From Gaiellasilicea sp963789355 (GTDB taxonomy: Bacteria > Actinomycetota > Thermoleophilia > Gaiellales > Gaiellaceae), in contig CAWBKK010000009.1 in assembly GCA_963789355.1 (NCBI GenBank), positions 78,326-142,325 of the forward strand: 64,000 bases of DNA. Reading direction: 5' to 3'. The position numbers and the translations under genes are program-made. The notes beneath the pieces were generated by a model that worked only from the letters and a program-made list of their open reading frames with translations, did not search any database and was not told the origin of the DNA. This document shows, in pieces, positions 27,153 through 35,305 of the stretch (within the stretch, counting starts at the first letter, position 1; each line of letters begins with the position of its first letter).

Positions 27153-27914
27153 TCAGTGTAGCGGCGTCGCGACGAGGGGGCCGACGGCGAGCTCGGCGTC
27201 CTCGGGAACCTCGCGGCGCACGTAGGCGAGCGCGACGGCGCCGCTCCCGTCCGCAGCTGCGCTGGTGATCCGGCCGACGCTCTTGCCCTCGTAGACGAGC
27301 TCGGCGTCGGGCTCGGGCAGCTCGGCGAGCTCGAGCACGCGGAGACCGCGATTCGCGTGGCCGCGGTAGTGCAGCCGCGCGATCGGCTCCTGACCCGGGT
27401 AGCAGCCCTTCGTGAAGCTGACCGCCCGCTCGGTCAGGCCGGCTTCCGCCGGAAGGACGCGGTCGTCGATCTCCTTGCCCCAGGCCGGTGTGCCGGCCCG
27501 GATCCGGAGCAGCTCGAGCTCCTCGGCCGAGACCGTCGGCTCGAGCTCCGCGTCCAGCAGCTCGGCCGCCGGCTCGCCGTAGTCGCCGGTCGTGATCCCA
27601 GCGCCTCCGAAGACGACGTGGGAGGTGTGCTCCTCCGGCTCGATCTCGGCCTTGGCGGCGAACCGCGCGCGGACGAGCTCGGCACGCACGCGCTCGCCGA
27701 GGTCAGGCTCGGTCAGCAGCAGGAAGTCCTCGTGGCCGCGGCGGAGGACGACGAGCGGGGCGATCACGCGCGCCTTGGGCGTCAGCAGCAACGCCTCGCA
27801 CGACTCGCCCGGGCCGAGCGCGGCGACGTCGTTCGAGACCATCCGGTCGAGGTACTCCTCCGCGGCGGGGCCGGAGACGCGAACGAACGACCGGGGACGG
27901 AACGCGACACGCAT
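27153..27914 (-). CDS. ygfZ: YgfZ/GcvT-domain folate-binding protein
   Basis: The 253-residue protein has the KGCYPGQEPIARLHYRG motif (about residues 178-194), the hallmark of YgfZ proteins, which use tetrahydrofolate to help repair or assemble iron-sulfur enzymes. The N-terminal GcvT-like fold contains VRVSGPAAEEYLDRMVSND. Its divergent neighbour is a molybdenum oxidoreductase-like gene, 20 bases away. The likely site of action is the cytoplasm. Confidence 0.9.
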   Translation of the reverse strand: MRVAFRPRSFVRVSGPAAEEYLDRMVSNDVAALGPGESCEALLLTPKARVIAPLVVLRRGHEDFLLLTEPDLGERVRAELVRARFAAKAEIEPEEHTSHVVFGGAGITTGDYGEPAAELLDAELEPTVSAEELELLRIRAGTPAWGKEIDDRVLPAEAGLTERAVSFTKGCYPGQEPIARLHYRGHANRGLRVLELAELPEPDAELVYEGKSVGRITSAAADGSGAVALAYVRREVPEDAELAVGPLVATPLH

Positions 27915-27934
27915 CCCTGGTTACTGTAGAGACG

Positions 27935-28542
27935 ATGTTTCGCTCCAAGGCGGAAAAGAAGGTGCGCGACGCCGGCTACGACCCGGCCCGGCTCCCTCCC
28001 GGCCAGTATCTGACCGAGAAGTGGCCGGTCCTCCACGCCGGCTCGGTCCCGTCGATCGACTTGTCGACCTGGACGTTCGAGGTCTCGGGCGAGGTCGAGA
28101 ACCCGGTGACGCTGTCGTGGGACGAGCTCAACGCGCTGCCGCGGACGGAGCACGTCCAGGACATCCACTGCGTCACCCGGTGGTCGAAGTTCGACATGGC
28201 GTTCGAGGGCGTGCACTGGCGCGAGCTCGAAGGTCTCGTCCGCCCGAAGCCGGGCGCGCGCTTCGCGATCGCCCACGCCGAGCAGGGGTACACGGCCAAC
28301 GTGCCGATCTCGATTCCTCCGCGACGAGCACGCGCTGCTCGGCAACGCATGCAAACGGCGAGCCGCTCGCCGCCGAGCACGGCTACCCGCTCCGGCTCGT
28401 GATCCCGGGCAAGTACTTCTGGAAGAGCGCCAAGTGGCTGCGGGGTATCGAGCTCTCGGCGAGCGACAAGCCCGGCTTCTGGGAGCGCTACGGCTACCAC
28501 AACGACGCCGACCCTTTCAAGGAAGAGCGCTACGGCTTCTAG
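27935..28542 (+). CDS. Sulfite-oxidase-like molybdopterin oxidoreductase (frameshifted)
   Basis: A cofactor-binding domain of the sulfite oxidase family without a heme or dimerisation domain. The Mo-ligating cysteine is in DIHCVTRWSKFD (near 80). The frame breaks after NVPIS: two bases are missing near 28313 (TCGGATTTC-like sequence compressed to TCGATTC) and one extra G follows at 28341-28342. Corrected, the protein has 202 residues and ends FWERYGYHNDADPFKEERYGF. No twin-arginine signal is present, so it may be cytoplasmic. The conserved tail in the shifted frame shows the gene is intact in the organism. Confidence 0.82.
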
Positions 28543-28804
28543 GCTCGCCGGCCCGGCCTTCGATCGTGTCTTCGAGCATGAGCGCGCGTCTCCCTTCGGG
28601 CTGGCGTCCCCACGACGAGGGGGACGAGCCAAGCCGCGGAGACGCGGCTGCGCGTCCTCCGCCGACCTCGGCGCCGGCGGACGTCTCGAGGCTCGCACAC
28701 GACCTTTCCGGAGAACCGCGCGCGAATCACCCGTTCGAGTGACTTCAGCGCAGAGGCCTGACGCCGATACCTGGGCTACCCACCTCCCCCTAGTCTCACC
28801 CCTC
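28543..28804. other. Non-coding stretch between tail-to-tail genes
   Basis: The 262 bases after the sulfite-oxidase-like gene hold no convincing gene. A weak frame on either strand lacks a ribosome site and similarity. A few short inverted stretches are present, but the first clear structure is the terminator hairpin that begins at 28805. The region is the first half of the convergent gap before groEL. Confidence 0.5.
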
Positions 28805-28835
28805 GAAGACCCGGCCCCCACCGGGTCTTCATTTA
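28805..28835 (+). terminator. Rho-independent-type terminator
   Basis: A perfect 10-bp stem (GAAGACCCGG / CCGGGTCTTC) around a CCCCCA loop is followed on the plus strand by ATTTA. It would stop plus-strand transcription arriving from the sulfite-oxidase-like gene. Confidence 0.7.
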
Positions 28836-28877
28836 TGGGCGAAACCATGTTTCCCCCATAAGCCCCCTTCTTCTTCG
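28834..28877 (+). repeat. Hairpin repeat, family A, copy 1
   Basis: A 12-bp stem (28834-28845 with 28849-28860, one C/G mismatch) around CAT is followed by a pyrimidine tract GCCCCCTTCTTCTTCG. The copy at 29070-29113 is the same element in the other orientation, 38 of 44 bases identical; two base pairs differ by compensatory T-A to C-G changes. The paired copies close the convergent gap between the two genes and may act as terminators. Confidence 0.75.
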
Positions 28878-28955
28878 TCGCCAGCCTGTCGGGGCCGCCG
28901 GGCCTCCGGCCGCGGCGCGCTTGGGCGAGCGATCCTCTCATCCGGAGAACGGCGA

Positions 28956-28979
28956 AGGGCCGGCGCGATGGCCGGCCCT
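28956..28979. repeat. GC-rich hairpin between the family A repeats
   Basis: A 9-bp perfect stem (AGGGCCGGC / GCCGGCCCT) with a six-base loop lies midway between the two inverted hairpin repeats. No gene or T-tract is attached on either side. It adds to an unusually stem-rich 300 bases. Confidence 0.55.
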
Positions 28980-29069
28980 CCTGGTCTTCCGTCGGCCAAC
29001 GGGCCGACTGTGGCGGGCGGAGCCGGGTTCATCCCGGCGGGAGCCCAGACCCCGTTCCATTCGCAGCTG

Positions 29070-29113
29070 CGAAGAAGAAGGGGGCCCACGGGGGAAACAT
29101 GGTTTCCCCCGTG
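29070..29113 (-). terminator. groEL terminator-like hairpin; family A repeat, copy 2
   Basis: Four bases after the groEL stop, on the minus strand, lies a perfect 12-bp stem (CACGGGGGAAAC / GTTTCCCCCGTG) with a CAT loop, followed by GGCCCCCTTCTTCTTCG. There is no run of T, but position and pyrimidine tail suit transcription termination. It is the inverted partner of 28834-28877. Confidence 0.7.
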
Positions 29114-29117
29114 CCGT

Positions 29118-30746
29118 TTACATCATCCCGCCCATGCCGCCCATGTCGGGCATGCCGGCGCCGGCGCCGGCCTTCTCGGGCGCCTCGGCGACGATCGCCT
29201 CGGTGGTGAGGATGTTCTTCGCGATCGACGCGGCGTTCTGCAGCGCCGAGCGCGTCACCATCGTCGGATCGATGATCCCGGCCTTGACCAGGTCCTCGAC
29301 CTCGCCGGTGTCGACATTCAGACCCTGGCCCTTGGTGGCCTGACGGACCTGGTTGACGACGACCGAGCCCTCGAGCCCGGCGTTGTAGGCGAGCTGCCGG
29401 AGCGGCTCCTCGAGCGAGCGGGCGATGATCTGCGCGCCCGTCTTCTCGTCGCCCTCGAACGAATCGAGCTTGATCGACGAGACCGCCTGCAGAAGCGCGA
29501 CGCCGCCGCCCGGCACGATGCCCTCCTCGAGGGCTGCGCGGGTGGCCTGGAGCGCGTCCTCGACGCGGTGCTTCTTCTCCTTCATCTCCGTCTCGGTGGC
29601 AGCGCCGACCTTGACGACGGCAACGCCGCCGGCCAGCTTTGCGAGCCGCTCCTGGAGCTTCTCGCGGTCGAAGTCGGAGTCGGTGTTCTCGATCTCGGAC
29701 TTGAGCTGCTTGATCCGGGACTTGATCGCCTCGGCGTCACCGGCACCGTCGATGATCGTCGTCGTGTCCTTCGTGACGACGATCCGGCGGCCGCGGCCGA
29801 GCTGCGCGATCTTCGTGTTCTCGAGCTTGAGGCCCATCTCCTCGGTGATCACCTCGGCGCCGCTGAGGATCGCAATGTCCTCGAGCATGCGCTTGCGGCG
29901 GTCGCCGAAGCCCGGAGCCTTGACCGCGACGGCCGTGAAGGTGCCGCGGAGCTTGTTGACGACGATCGTCGCGAGCGCCTCGCCCTCGACGTCCTCGGCC
30001 ACGATCAGAAGCGGGCGACCGGCCTGGATGACCTGCTCGAGCACGGGCAGGAGATCCTTGACGGAGCCGATCTTCTGGTTCGCGACGAGGATGTACGGAT
30101 CGTCGAGCACGGCTTCCATGCGCTCGGCGTCGGTGATCATGTACGGCGAGAGGTAGCCCTTGTCGAACTGCATCCCCTCGGTGAACTCGAGCTCGAGGCC
30201 GAACGTCTGGCCCTCCTCGACGTTCACGACGCCGTCCTTGCCGACCTTCTCGATCGCGTCCGCGATCACGTCGCCGATCTCGCGCTCACGCGCCGAGATG
30301 GTGGCGACCCGGGCGATGTCCTCCTTGCCCGAGACCTCCTTCGACTGCTTCTTCAGATCCGCGACGACGGCCTCGACGGCCGCCTCGATGCCGCGCTTGA
30401 TCCCCATCGGGTTCGCGCCCGCGGCCACGTTCTTGAGGCCTTCGCGCACGATCGCCTGGGCGAGCACGGTCGCGGTCGTGGTGCCGTCGCCGGCCACGTC
30501 GTTGGTGGCCGTCGCCACCTCGCGAATCAGCTGTGCTCCCTGGTTCTCGAACACATCCTCGACCTCGATCTCACGAGCGATCGTGACACCGTCGTTCGTG
30601 ATCGTCGGCGCGCCGTACTTCTTGTCCAGCACGACGTACCGGCCCTTGGGGCCGAGCGTCACCTTGACGGTGTCGGCGAGGATGTTGACGCCGCGCTCGA
30701 GCGCGCGACGTGCGTCCTCGTTGAACTTGAGCTCCTTGTGAGCCAT
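29118..30746 (-). CDS. groL: Chaperonin GroEL
   Basis: The 542-residue protein is a standard 60-kDa chaperonin. It has GDGTTTATVLAQAIV (ATP site, near 87), the AALEEGIVPGGGVAL segment (near 405) and the C-terminal GGM repeat tail (PDMGGMGGMM). It forms the 14-mer folding chamber with GroES, encoded 21 bases upstream. Expression is probably controlled by the CIRCE element ahead of groES. Actinobacteria often carry a second, unlinked groEL. Confidence 0.98.
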   Translation of the reverse strand: MAHKELKFNEDARRALERGVNILADTVKVTLGPKGRYVVLDKKYGAPTITNDGVTIAREIEVEDVFENQGAQLIREVATATNDVAGDGTTTATVLAQAIVREGLKNVAAGANPMGIKRGIEAAVEAVVADLKKQSKEVSGKEDIARVATISAREREIGDVIADAIEKVGKDGVVNVEEGQTFGLELEFTEGMQFDKGYLSPYMITDAERMEAVLDDPYILVANQKIGSVKDLLPVLEQVIQAGRPLLIVAEDVEGEALATIVVNKLRGTFTAVAVKAPGFGDRRKRMLEDIAILSGAEVITEEMGLKLENTKIAQLGRGRRIVVTKDTTTIIDGAGDAEAIKSRIKQLKSEIENTDSDFDREKLQERLAKLAGGVAVVKVGAATETEMKEKKHRVEDALQATRAALEEGIVPGGGVALLQAVSSIKLDSFEGDEKTGAQIIARSLEEPLRQLAYNAGLEGSVVVNQVRQATKGQGLNVDTGEVEDLVKAGIIDPTMVTRSALQNAASIAKNILTTEAIVAEAPEKAGAGAGMPDMGGMGGMM

Positions 30747-30767
30747 TTCTGGTGTTCCTCCTAATCC

Positions 30768-31073
30768 CTAGACTGCGGCGCGGTCGCCGACGACCTTCGC
30801 GAGGACGTCCGACTCGCGCAGAATCAGGACATCGTCGGCGCCGACCTTGATCTCGGTTCCGCCGTACTTGGAGAAGATGATCTCGTCACCCTCCTCGACG
30901 TCCATCTTGATGTACTCCCCGTCCTCGTCGCGAGGGCCGGGACCGACCGCGAGGACGTTGCCGCGCTGCGGCTTCTCCTTCGCGGTGTCCGGCAGCACGA
31001 TGCCGCTGACCGTGATTTCCTCTTCTTCGAGGATCTCCACGATCAGGCGGTCACCAAGAGGCTGCAAATTCAT
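30768..31073 (-). CDS. groS: Co-chaperonin GroES
   Basis: The 101-residue protein starts at ATG 31073, placed by GAGGAGGC ahead of it. It has NLQPLGDRLIVEILEEEE at the N-terminus and the mobile loop TVSGIVLPDTAKEKPQRG. It caps the GroEL ring. The CIRCE operator lies 40-62 bases upstream of the start, so the groES-groEL operon should be repressed by HrcA. It ends 21 bases before groEL. Confidence 0.98.
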   Translation of the reverse strand: MNLQPLGDRLIVEILEEEEITVSGIVLPDTAKEKPQRGNVLAVGPGPRDEDGEYIKMDVEEGDEIIFSKYGGTEIKVGADDVLILRESDVLAKVVGDRAAV

Positions 31074-31094
31074 GTGATGCCTCCTCAATCTTCA

Positions 31095-31209
31095 GACTTT
31101 GTGACAGTACCTGGCACTCTCGCTGTGAGAGTGCCGACGACAGTTTACAGCCGCCGGGACGCAAGGCAAGCGACAACCGGTCGTGGAGAGGACGAAGTGT
31201 CACAAAGTC
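31095..31209. repeat. 12-bp inverted repeat flanking the CIRCE element
   Basis: GACTTTGTGACA at 31095-31106 is matched perfectly by TGTCACAAAGTC at 31198-31209. One arm lies in the groES leader; the other ends three bases before the divergent Nudix gene start at 31213. The spacing of about 91 bases encloses CIRCE. It may be a second operator or a DNA-loop anchor; function is inferred only from symmetry. Confidence 0.6.
31113..31135 (-). promoter_or_regulatory. CIRCE operator (HrcA-binding site)
   Basis: GGCACTC, nine bases, then GAGTGCC: a near-consensus CIRCE (consensus TTAGCACTC-N9-GAGTGCTAA). It stands upstream of groES-groEL on the minus strand. HrcA repression with release on heat shock is the known role of this element. 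No hrcA gene is in the window. Confidence 0.92.
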
Positions 31210-31212
31210 GCG

Positions 31213-31638
31213 ATGAAACGTGAGTTCTCTGCGGGCGGCGTGATCGTCCGGCGGCTGCGGGGCCGTTGGTGGCTCGCGGCGATTCGCCCGAATGGGAGGG
31301 CCGAGGGGGTCTGGGCGCTGCCGAAAGGCCTGATCGACCCCGGCGAGAGCGGCGCCGCGACGGCCGTGCGCGAAGTGGCCGAGGAAACGGGGCTGTCGGG
31401 ACGGCTGGAGGGCAAGCTCGGCGACGTCCGCTACGTCTACACCCGCGGCGGCGAGCGGATCTTCAAGGTCGTCAGCTTCTTCTTGCTCCACTACACAAGC
31501 GGGCGGATCGGCGAGCTCCCGCCGGGGATGGAGCTCGAGGTGGCGGAGGCACGCTGGCTCCCGCTCGACGACGCGCCGCGCCTGCTCGCGTACGGCGGCG
31601 AGCGGGAGATGGCCACGAAGGCTGCCGCGCTTCTATGA
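31213..31638 (+). CDS. Nudix hydrolase
   Basis: The 141-residue protein starts at ATG 31213. The Nudix box is complete: GLIDPGESGAATAV then REVAEETGL. The N-terminal part SAGGVIVRR and the WLAAIRPNGRAEGVWALPKG approach to the box are those of ADP-ribose/Ap4A-type family members. The substrate is not determinable. It diverges from groES and is followed 10 bases later by the ASCH-like gene. Confidence 0.92.
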   Translation: MKREFSAGGVIVRRLRGRWWLAAIRPNGRAEGVWALPKGLIDPGESGAATAVREVAEETGLSGRLEGKLGDVRYVYTRGGERIFKVVSFFLLHYTSGRIGELPPGMELEVAEARWLPLDDAPRLLAYGGEREMATKAAALL

Positions 31639-31648
31639 TCATCCCCCG

Positions 31649-32011
31649 GTGGCCATGTTCGCGCTGAACTTCTACTCCCCGCTGGTCGCCGACCAGCTGC
31701 GCACGCACCGGAAAACGGCGACGATCAGGCTCGGCGACAAGTCGGGCAAGTACAAGAAGGGGATGATCGTGACCGTGCTCGTCGGCGTCCGCTACGGCCA
31801 GCGCGAGAAGATCTTCGACGCCGTGATCGACAAGGTCGAGGTGAAGCAGATCAAGGAGCTGTCGCCGCGCGAGATCGAGCACGACAACCCCGAGATCCGC
31901 CGCCCCGACGAGATGACCCGTTTCCTCGGTCAGCTCTACAACCGGCCCGTCGAGGAGGACGAGACGGTCACCGTGATCCGCTTTTCGCAGATCATCGGTT
32001 CGATGTTCTAA
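31649..32011 (+). CDS. ASCH/PUA-like domain protein
   Basis: The protein has 120 residues from GTG 31649 (ATG 31655 is an alternative). The N-terminal FYSPLVADQLRTHRKTATIRLGDKSGKYKKG and the following beta strands match the ASCH domain, a PUA-related fold that can bind RNA. The end is charged (EEDETVTVIRFSQI). No enzyme motif is visible. Coupling with Nudix and the following flavoprotein suggests stress or RNA-linked functions, but that is speculation. Confidence 0.6.
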   Translation: MAMFALNFYSPLVADQLRTHRKTATIRLGDKSGKYKKGMIVTVLVGVRYGQREKIFDAVIDKVEVKQIKELSPREIEHDNPEIRRPDEMTRFLGQLYNRPVEEDETVTVIRFSQIIGSMF

Positions 32012-32043
32012 AGGCGTCGCCGTAACATGGCGGAGGAGCGCCC

Positions 32044-33678
32044 GTGACCTCCCCCGCCGCCCGAATGCCGCTGCTCGTGGTCGCCGACGACGACCCGGCC
32101 GGGCGCGGCCTGATCGAGGAGGAGCTCGGCCGCCGCTACGGCGCCGACTACACGGTCACAATCTGCGCCACCGCCGAGCTGGAGCGCGTCCTCGACGCGG
32201 CCGCAGCCGACGGCGACGACGTCGCGCTTGCCCTCGCCTCGGGCAAGGAAGGAGCCGACCTGCTCGCGCGGATGCGCGGCCGCTTTCCGACCGCGCGGCG
32301 CGGCCTGCTGATCCCGTGGCTCGGCTGGAGCCGCCGCGGCGTCGGCGAACTTGTGCTGCGAAGCATGGCCCGCGGCTGGATCGACCTCTACGTGATCCGG
32401 CCCACCCGGCGGCGCGACGAGGTCTTCCACCGCACGATCAGCGAGCTCCTGCAGGAGTCGGAGCGCCTGCGCGGCGAGGGCCCCGCCGGCGCGACCGTCG
32501 TCGCGGACGGCCGCTCGGCGCGGGCGCACGAGCTCCGGGCTGCTCTCGCCGGCCTCGGGATCCCGCACCGGACGCTCGCCGCCCCGGACGGCGCTCCACC
32601 CGCCGTGACGCTCGCCGACGGCCGTACGCTGACCGATCCCGACGCAGCCGAGCTGACCCGCGCGCTCGGCTTCCCGACCGAGCTCGACGCGCACGAGGCA
32701 GACCTCCTCGTCGTGGGCGCCGGGCCAGCGGGGCTGAGCGCCGCGGTCTACGGCGCCTCGGAGGGACTGCGAACGACGGTGCTCGACGCGGGCGCCGTCG
32801 GGGGCCAGGCCGGCTCGAGCTCGCTGATCCGCAACTATCTCGGCTTCCCCCGCGGTCTCGGCGGCGGCGAGCTGGCCCAGCGCGCGTACCAGCAGGCCTG
32901 GCTCTTCGGCGCGCAGTTCCGGCTCACCCACCGCGCGACATCGCTGGAGCCGCGTGACGGCAGACACGTCGTTCGCACAGGTGACGGCACCGAGATCACG
33001 GCGCGCGCGGTCGTGCTCGCGCTCGGGGTCGAGTACCGGCGGCTCGATGCTCCGGGCCTGACCGAGCTCGAGGGCGCCGGTGTCTACTACGGCGCTTCGA
33101 TGTCGGAGGCGCAGGCCCTTGCCGGCGAGAGCGTCTACGTGGTCGGCGGCGGCAACTCGGCCGGCCAGGCCGCGCTCCACCTCGCCCGCTACGCGTGCAA
33201 GGTTCGGATCCTCGTTCGAGGGCCAAGCCTCGCGGCGACGATGTCCCAGTACCTGATCGACACGATCGACCGGGATCCGAACGTGGAAGTGAGCCCGCAC
33301 ACCGAAGTCGCGGCAGCGCTCGGGGACGGCAAACTCGAGCGGCTGGAGCTGCGCACGCCGGCCGGGATCGAGACCGCGCGTGCGGCCGCTCTCATCGTCC
33401 TGATCGGAGCCCATCCGCACACGGAGTGGCTGCCGGACGAGATCGCCCGCGACCAGTGGGGGTACCTTGCCACCGGCCCCGGCGCTCCCGGCTGGCCCCT
33501 CGAGCGCTCGCCGCTTCCGCTCGAGACGACCCTTCCCGGCGTCTTCGCCGCAGGGGACGTCCGCGCCCGCTCGGTCAAGCGCGTCGCGTCGGCCGCGGGC
33601 TCCGGCGCGCTCGCAGTCAGCGACGTCCACTCCTTCCTCTCTCTGGAGCCGTCCGCCCGATGGCCCGTCCGCAGCTGA
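32044..33678 (+). CDS. Fused pseudo-receiver/thioredoxin-reductase-like flavoprotein
   Basis: The protein has 544 residues from GTG 32044. Residues 8-140 look like a CheY-type receiver: an acidic ADDD cluster near residue 15 and an IRPTR-like end, but the expected phospho-aspartate position reads ALASG, so phosphorylation is unlikely. Residues 220-525 form a two-dinucleotide-fold flavoprotein with VVGAGPAGLSAAVYGASEG (FAD) and VYVVGGGNSAGQAALHLA (NADPH). The redox CxxC of thioredoxin reductase is replaced in GVYYGASMSEAQ, so it cannot be a standard thioredoxin reductase. It overlaps the downstream cyclase gene by 19 bases. Confidence 0.85.
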   Translation: MTSPAARMPLLVVADDDPAGRGLIEEELGRRYGADYTVTICATAELERVLDAAAADGDDVALALASGKEGADLLARMRGRFPTARRGLLIPWLGWSRRGVGELVLRSMARGWIDLYVIRPTRRRDEVFHRTISELLQESERLRGEGPAGATVVADGRSARAHELRAALAGLGIPHRTLAAPDGAPPAVTLADGRTLTDPDAAELTRALGFPTELDAHEADLLVVGAGPAGLSAAVYGASEGLRTTVLDAGAVGGQAGSSSLIRNYLGFPRGLGGGELAQRAYQQAWLFGAQFRLTHRATSLEPRDGRHVVRTGDGTEITARAVVLALGVEYRRLDAPGLTELEGAGVYYGASMSEAQALAGESVYVVGGGNSAGQAALHLARYACKVRILVRGPSLAATMSQYLIDTIDRDPNVEVSPHTEVAAALGDGKLERLELRTPAGIETARAAALIVLIGAHPHTEWLPDEIARDQWGYLATGPGAPGWPLERSPLPLETTLPGVFAAGDVRARSVKRVASAAGSGALAVSDVHSFLSLEPSARWPVRS

Positions 33679-34970
33679 CGCTCGCGGCGCTGCTCGCGCT
33701 GCCGCTCGCCGGGCTGGCGGTCCTGCTCGCAGCGCCCGATGCGGATGTGCACTGGCAGCACCAGCCGTCGCACTTCTGGCTCGTTCTCGTCACCTCCGGC
33801 CTGAATGCGGTGCTGGCCTACGCGACCGGCGTCGCGGCCCGTCGCCGCGGCGATCGGCGAGTTCACCTCGTCTCGCTCTCGTTCCTCGCCGCCTCCGGCT
33901 TTCTCGCGCTGCACGCGCTCGCCACGCCCGCCGTGCTCCTCGACAAGCCGAACCTCGGCTTCGTGATCGCGACGCCGGTCGGCCTCGTGCTCGCCGGCGC
34001 GCTCGCCGCCCTATCCGCTCTCGACAGCGAGCCGGTCCAGCCGAAGCTGATCGAGCGGGGGCTCCTCGTCCTGCTCGTGGGCTGGACGGTCGCCGCGCTC
34101 ACGCTCTTCCCGGAGGTGGACGACTCGGTCGTGCCCGAGCGCCTGTCGGCGCCGCTCGTCTCGCTCTCGATCGTCGGGATCGCCTTCTACGGGTTCGCGG
34201 TCGCGCGCTATCTCGCGCTCTACCGGGAACGGAGCTCGCGGCTCGTGCTCGGCTTCACCGTCGCCTTCGTCCTGCTCGCGGAGGCGATGATCGCGGTCGC
34301 GGTCGGCCGCAACTGGCAGGTGTCCTGGTGGGAGTGGCACGTGCTGATGCTGCTCGCCTTCGGCGTGATCGCCGTGATGGCCCACCGGGAAGGCTCCGAG
34401 GAGCGGTTCGGACGCCTCTATCTCGACCGTGACGCGCAGCCCGTGACCGTGCTCTTCGCCGACCTGAAGGGCTTCACCTCGTTCTCGGAGCGGCATGAGC
34501 CGACGGTCGTGTCGCGCATGCTCGACGAACTCTTCGGCGCGGCGATCCCCGCGATCGAGCGCCACGCCGGCCGCGTCGACCGCCTGATCGGCGACGCGGT
34601 CTTCGCCACGTTCGAGGGCGACGACCACGCCCAGCGTGCGGCTCGAGCCGCGCTCGGGCTGCAGCAGGAGACGGGAGCGCTGGCGGCCGAGCATCCCGAC
34701 TGGCCGCGTTTCCGGGCGGGGCTCCACACCGGCGAAGCGTCGGTCGGCGTCCTCGGGACCGGGAGCGGCCGCACCTACAGCGCGATCGGCGACACCGTCA
34801 ACCTCGGCTCCCGGATCGAAGGGCTCGCCCCGCCCGGCAGTGTCGCGATCAGCGCCGAGACCGCCAAGCACCTCTGGGGCGCCGAGACGGAGTCGCTCGA
34901 CACGTTTCAGGTGAAGGGCCGCGAGGAGCCGGTCGAGGTGCTCCTGCTGAAGCGCGTGCCGCCGGGCTGA
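33660..34970 (+). CDS. Membrane class III nucleotidyl cyclase with histidine-rich 7-helix sensor
   Basis: The 436-residue protein starts at ATG 33660, inside the end of the flavoprotein gene. Residues 5-240 contain about seven helices with H31, H34, H38, H85 and H227 at positions matching the paralogue at 12436-13863 (patterns HQxxHF, GFLALHA, SWWEWH). The cyclase domain has metal aspartates D268 and D312 and transition-state N381 and R385 (GDTVNLGSRIEG). The usual adenine-selecting lysine is arginine (R308 in VDRLIGDA), so product identity is uncertain. The overlap with a flavoprotein suggests a redox signal feeding cyclic-nucleotide synthesis; that link is inference. Confidence 0.85.
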   Translation: MARPQLTLAALLALPLAGLAVLLAAPDADVHWQHQPSHFWLVLVTSGLNAVLAYATGVAARRRGDRRVHLVSLSFLAASGFLALHALATPAVLLDKPNLGFVIATPVGLVLAGALAALSALDSEPVQPKLIERGLLVLLVGWTVAALTLFPEVDDSVVPERLSAPLVSLSIVGIAFYGFAVARYLALYRERSSRLVLGFTVAFVLLAEAMIAVAVGRNWQVSWWEWHVLMLLAFGVIAVMAHREGSEERFGRLYLDRDAQPVTVLFADLKGFTSFSERHEPTVVSRMLDELFGAAIPAIERHAGRVDRLIGDAVFATFEGDDHAQRAARAALGLQQETGALAAEHPDWPRFRAGLHTGEASVGVLGTGSGRTYSAIGDTVNLGSRIEGLAPPGSVAISAETAKHLWGAETESLDTFQVKGREEPVEVLLLKRVPPG

Positions 34971-34990
34971 CTAGCCGGCGGCCCGGCCGC

Positions 34991-35266
34991 TCATCGACCT
35001 GGTTTCCGGATTCGCACGCCGAGCACCTCGGGCGGGCGCACAGCGGCGCCGCACTCCTCGCACTCGATCGCGAAGGCCGACGGGAACGGCGCCGAGCACT
35101 CGGGGCAGCGGTGGCGCGTCTCGCCGCCGCAGTGCGGGCACTTGGCCGGCAGCTCCGCCTCACCCTCGAGGAAGTAGCGCCAGACCGAGCCGCAATCGAG
35201 GCAGAAGCACGTGTAGTCGCCGAGGGTCTTGCGCCGCTCCTCCTGGATCCAGTTGCGCTTCGCCAC
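34991..35266 (-). CDS. Small zinc-ribbon protein
   Basis: The 91-residue protein has four CxxC pairs: CLDC, CPHC, CPEC and CEEC, enough for two zinc ribbons. The N-terminal NWIQEERRKTLGDYTC precedes the first. No enzymatic or DNA-binding helix is visible. It might be an adaptor or nucleic-acid-binding protein. It lies downstream of the LOR protein gene on the same strand. Confidence 0.7.
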   Translation of the reverse strand: MAKRNWIQEERRKTLGDYTCFCLDCGSVWRYFLEGEAELPAKCPHCGGETRHRCPECSAPFPSAFAIECEECGAAVRPPEVLGVRIRKPGR

Positions 35267-35305
35267 GACGCGACCGTACCTCTCTCCCGCGGGCCGGCGA
35301 CGGCG

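Noticed and set aside
32008..33630. Long minus-strand frame opposite the flavoprotein
   Set aside because: No recognisable domain; the plus-strand frame has intact FAD and NADPH motifs.
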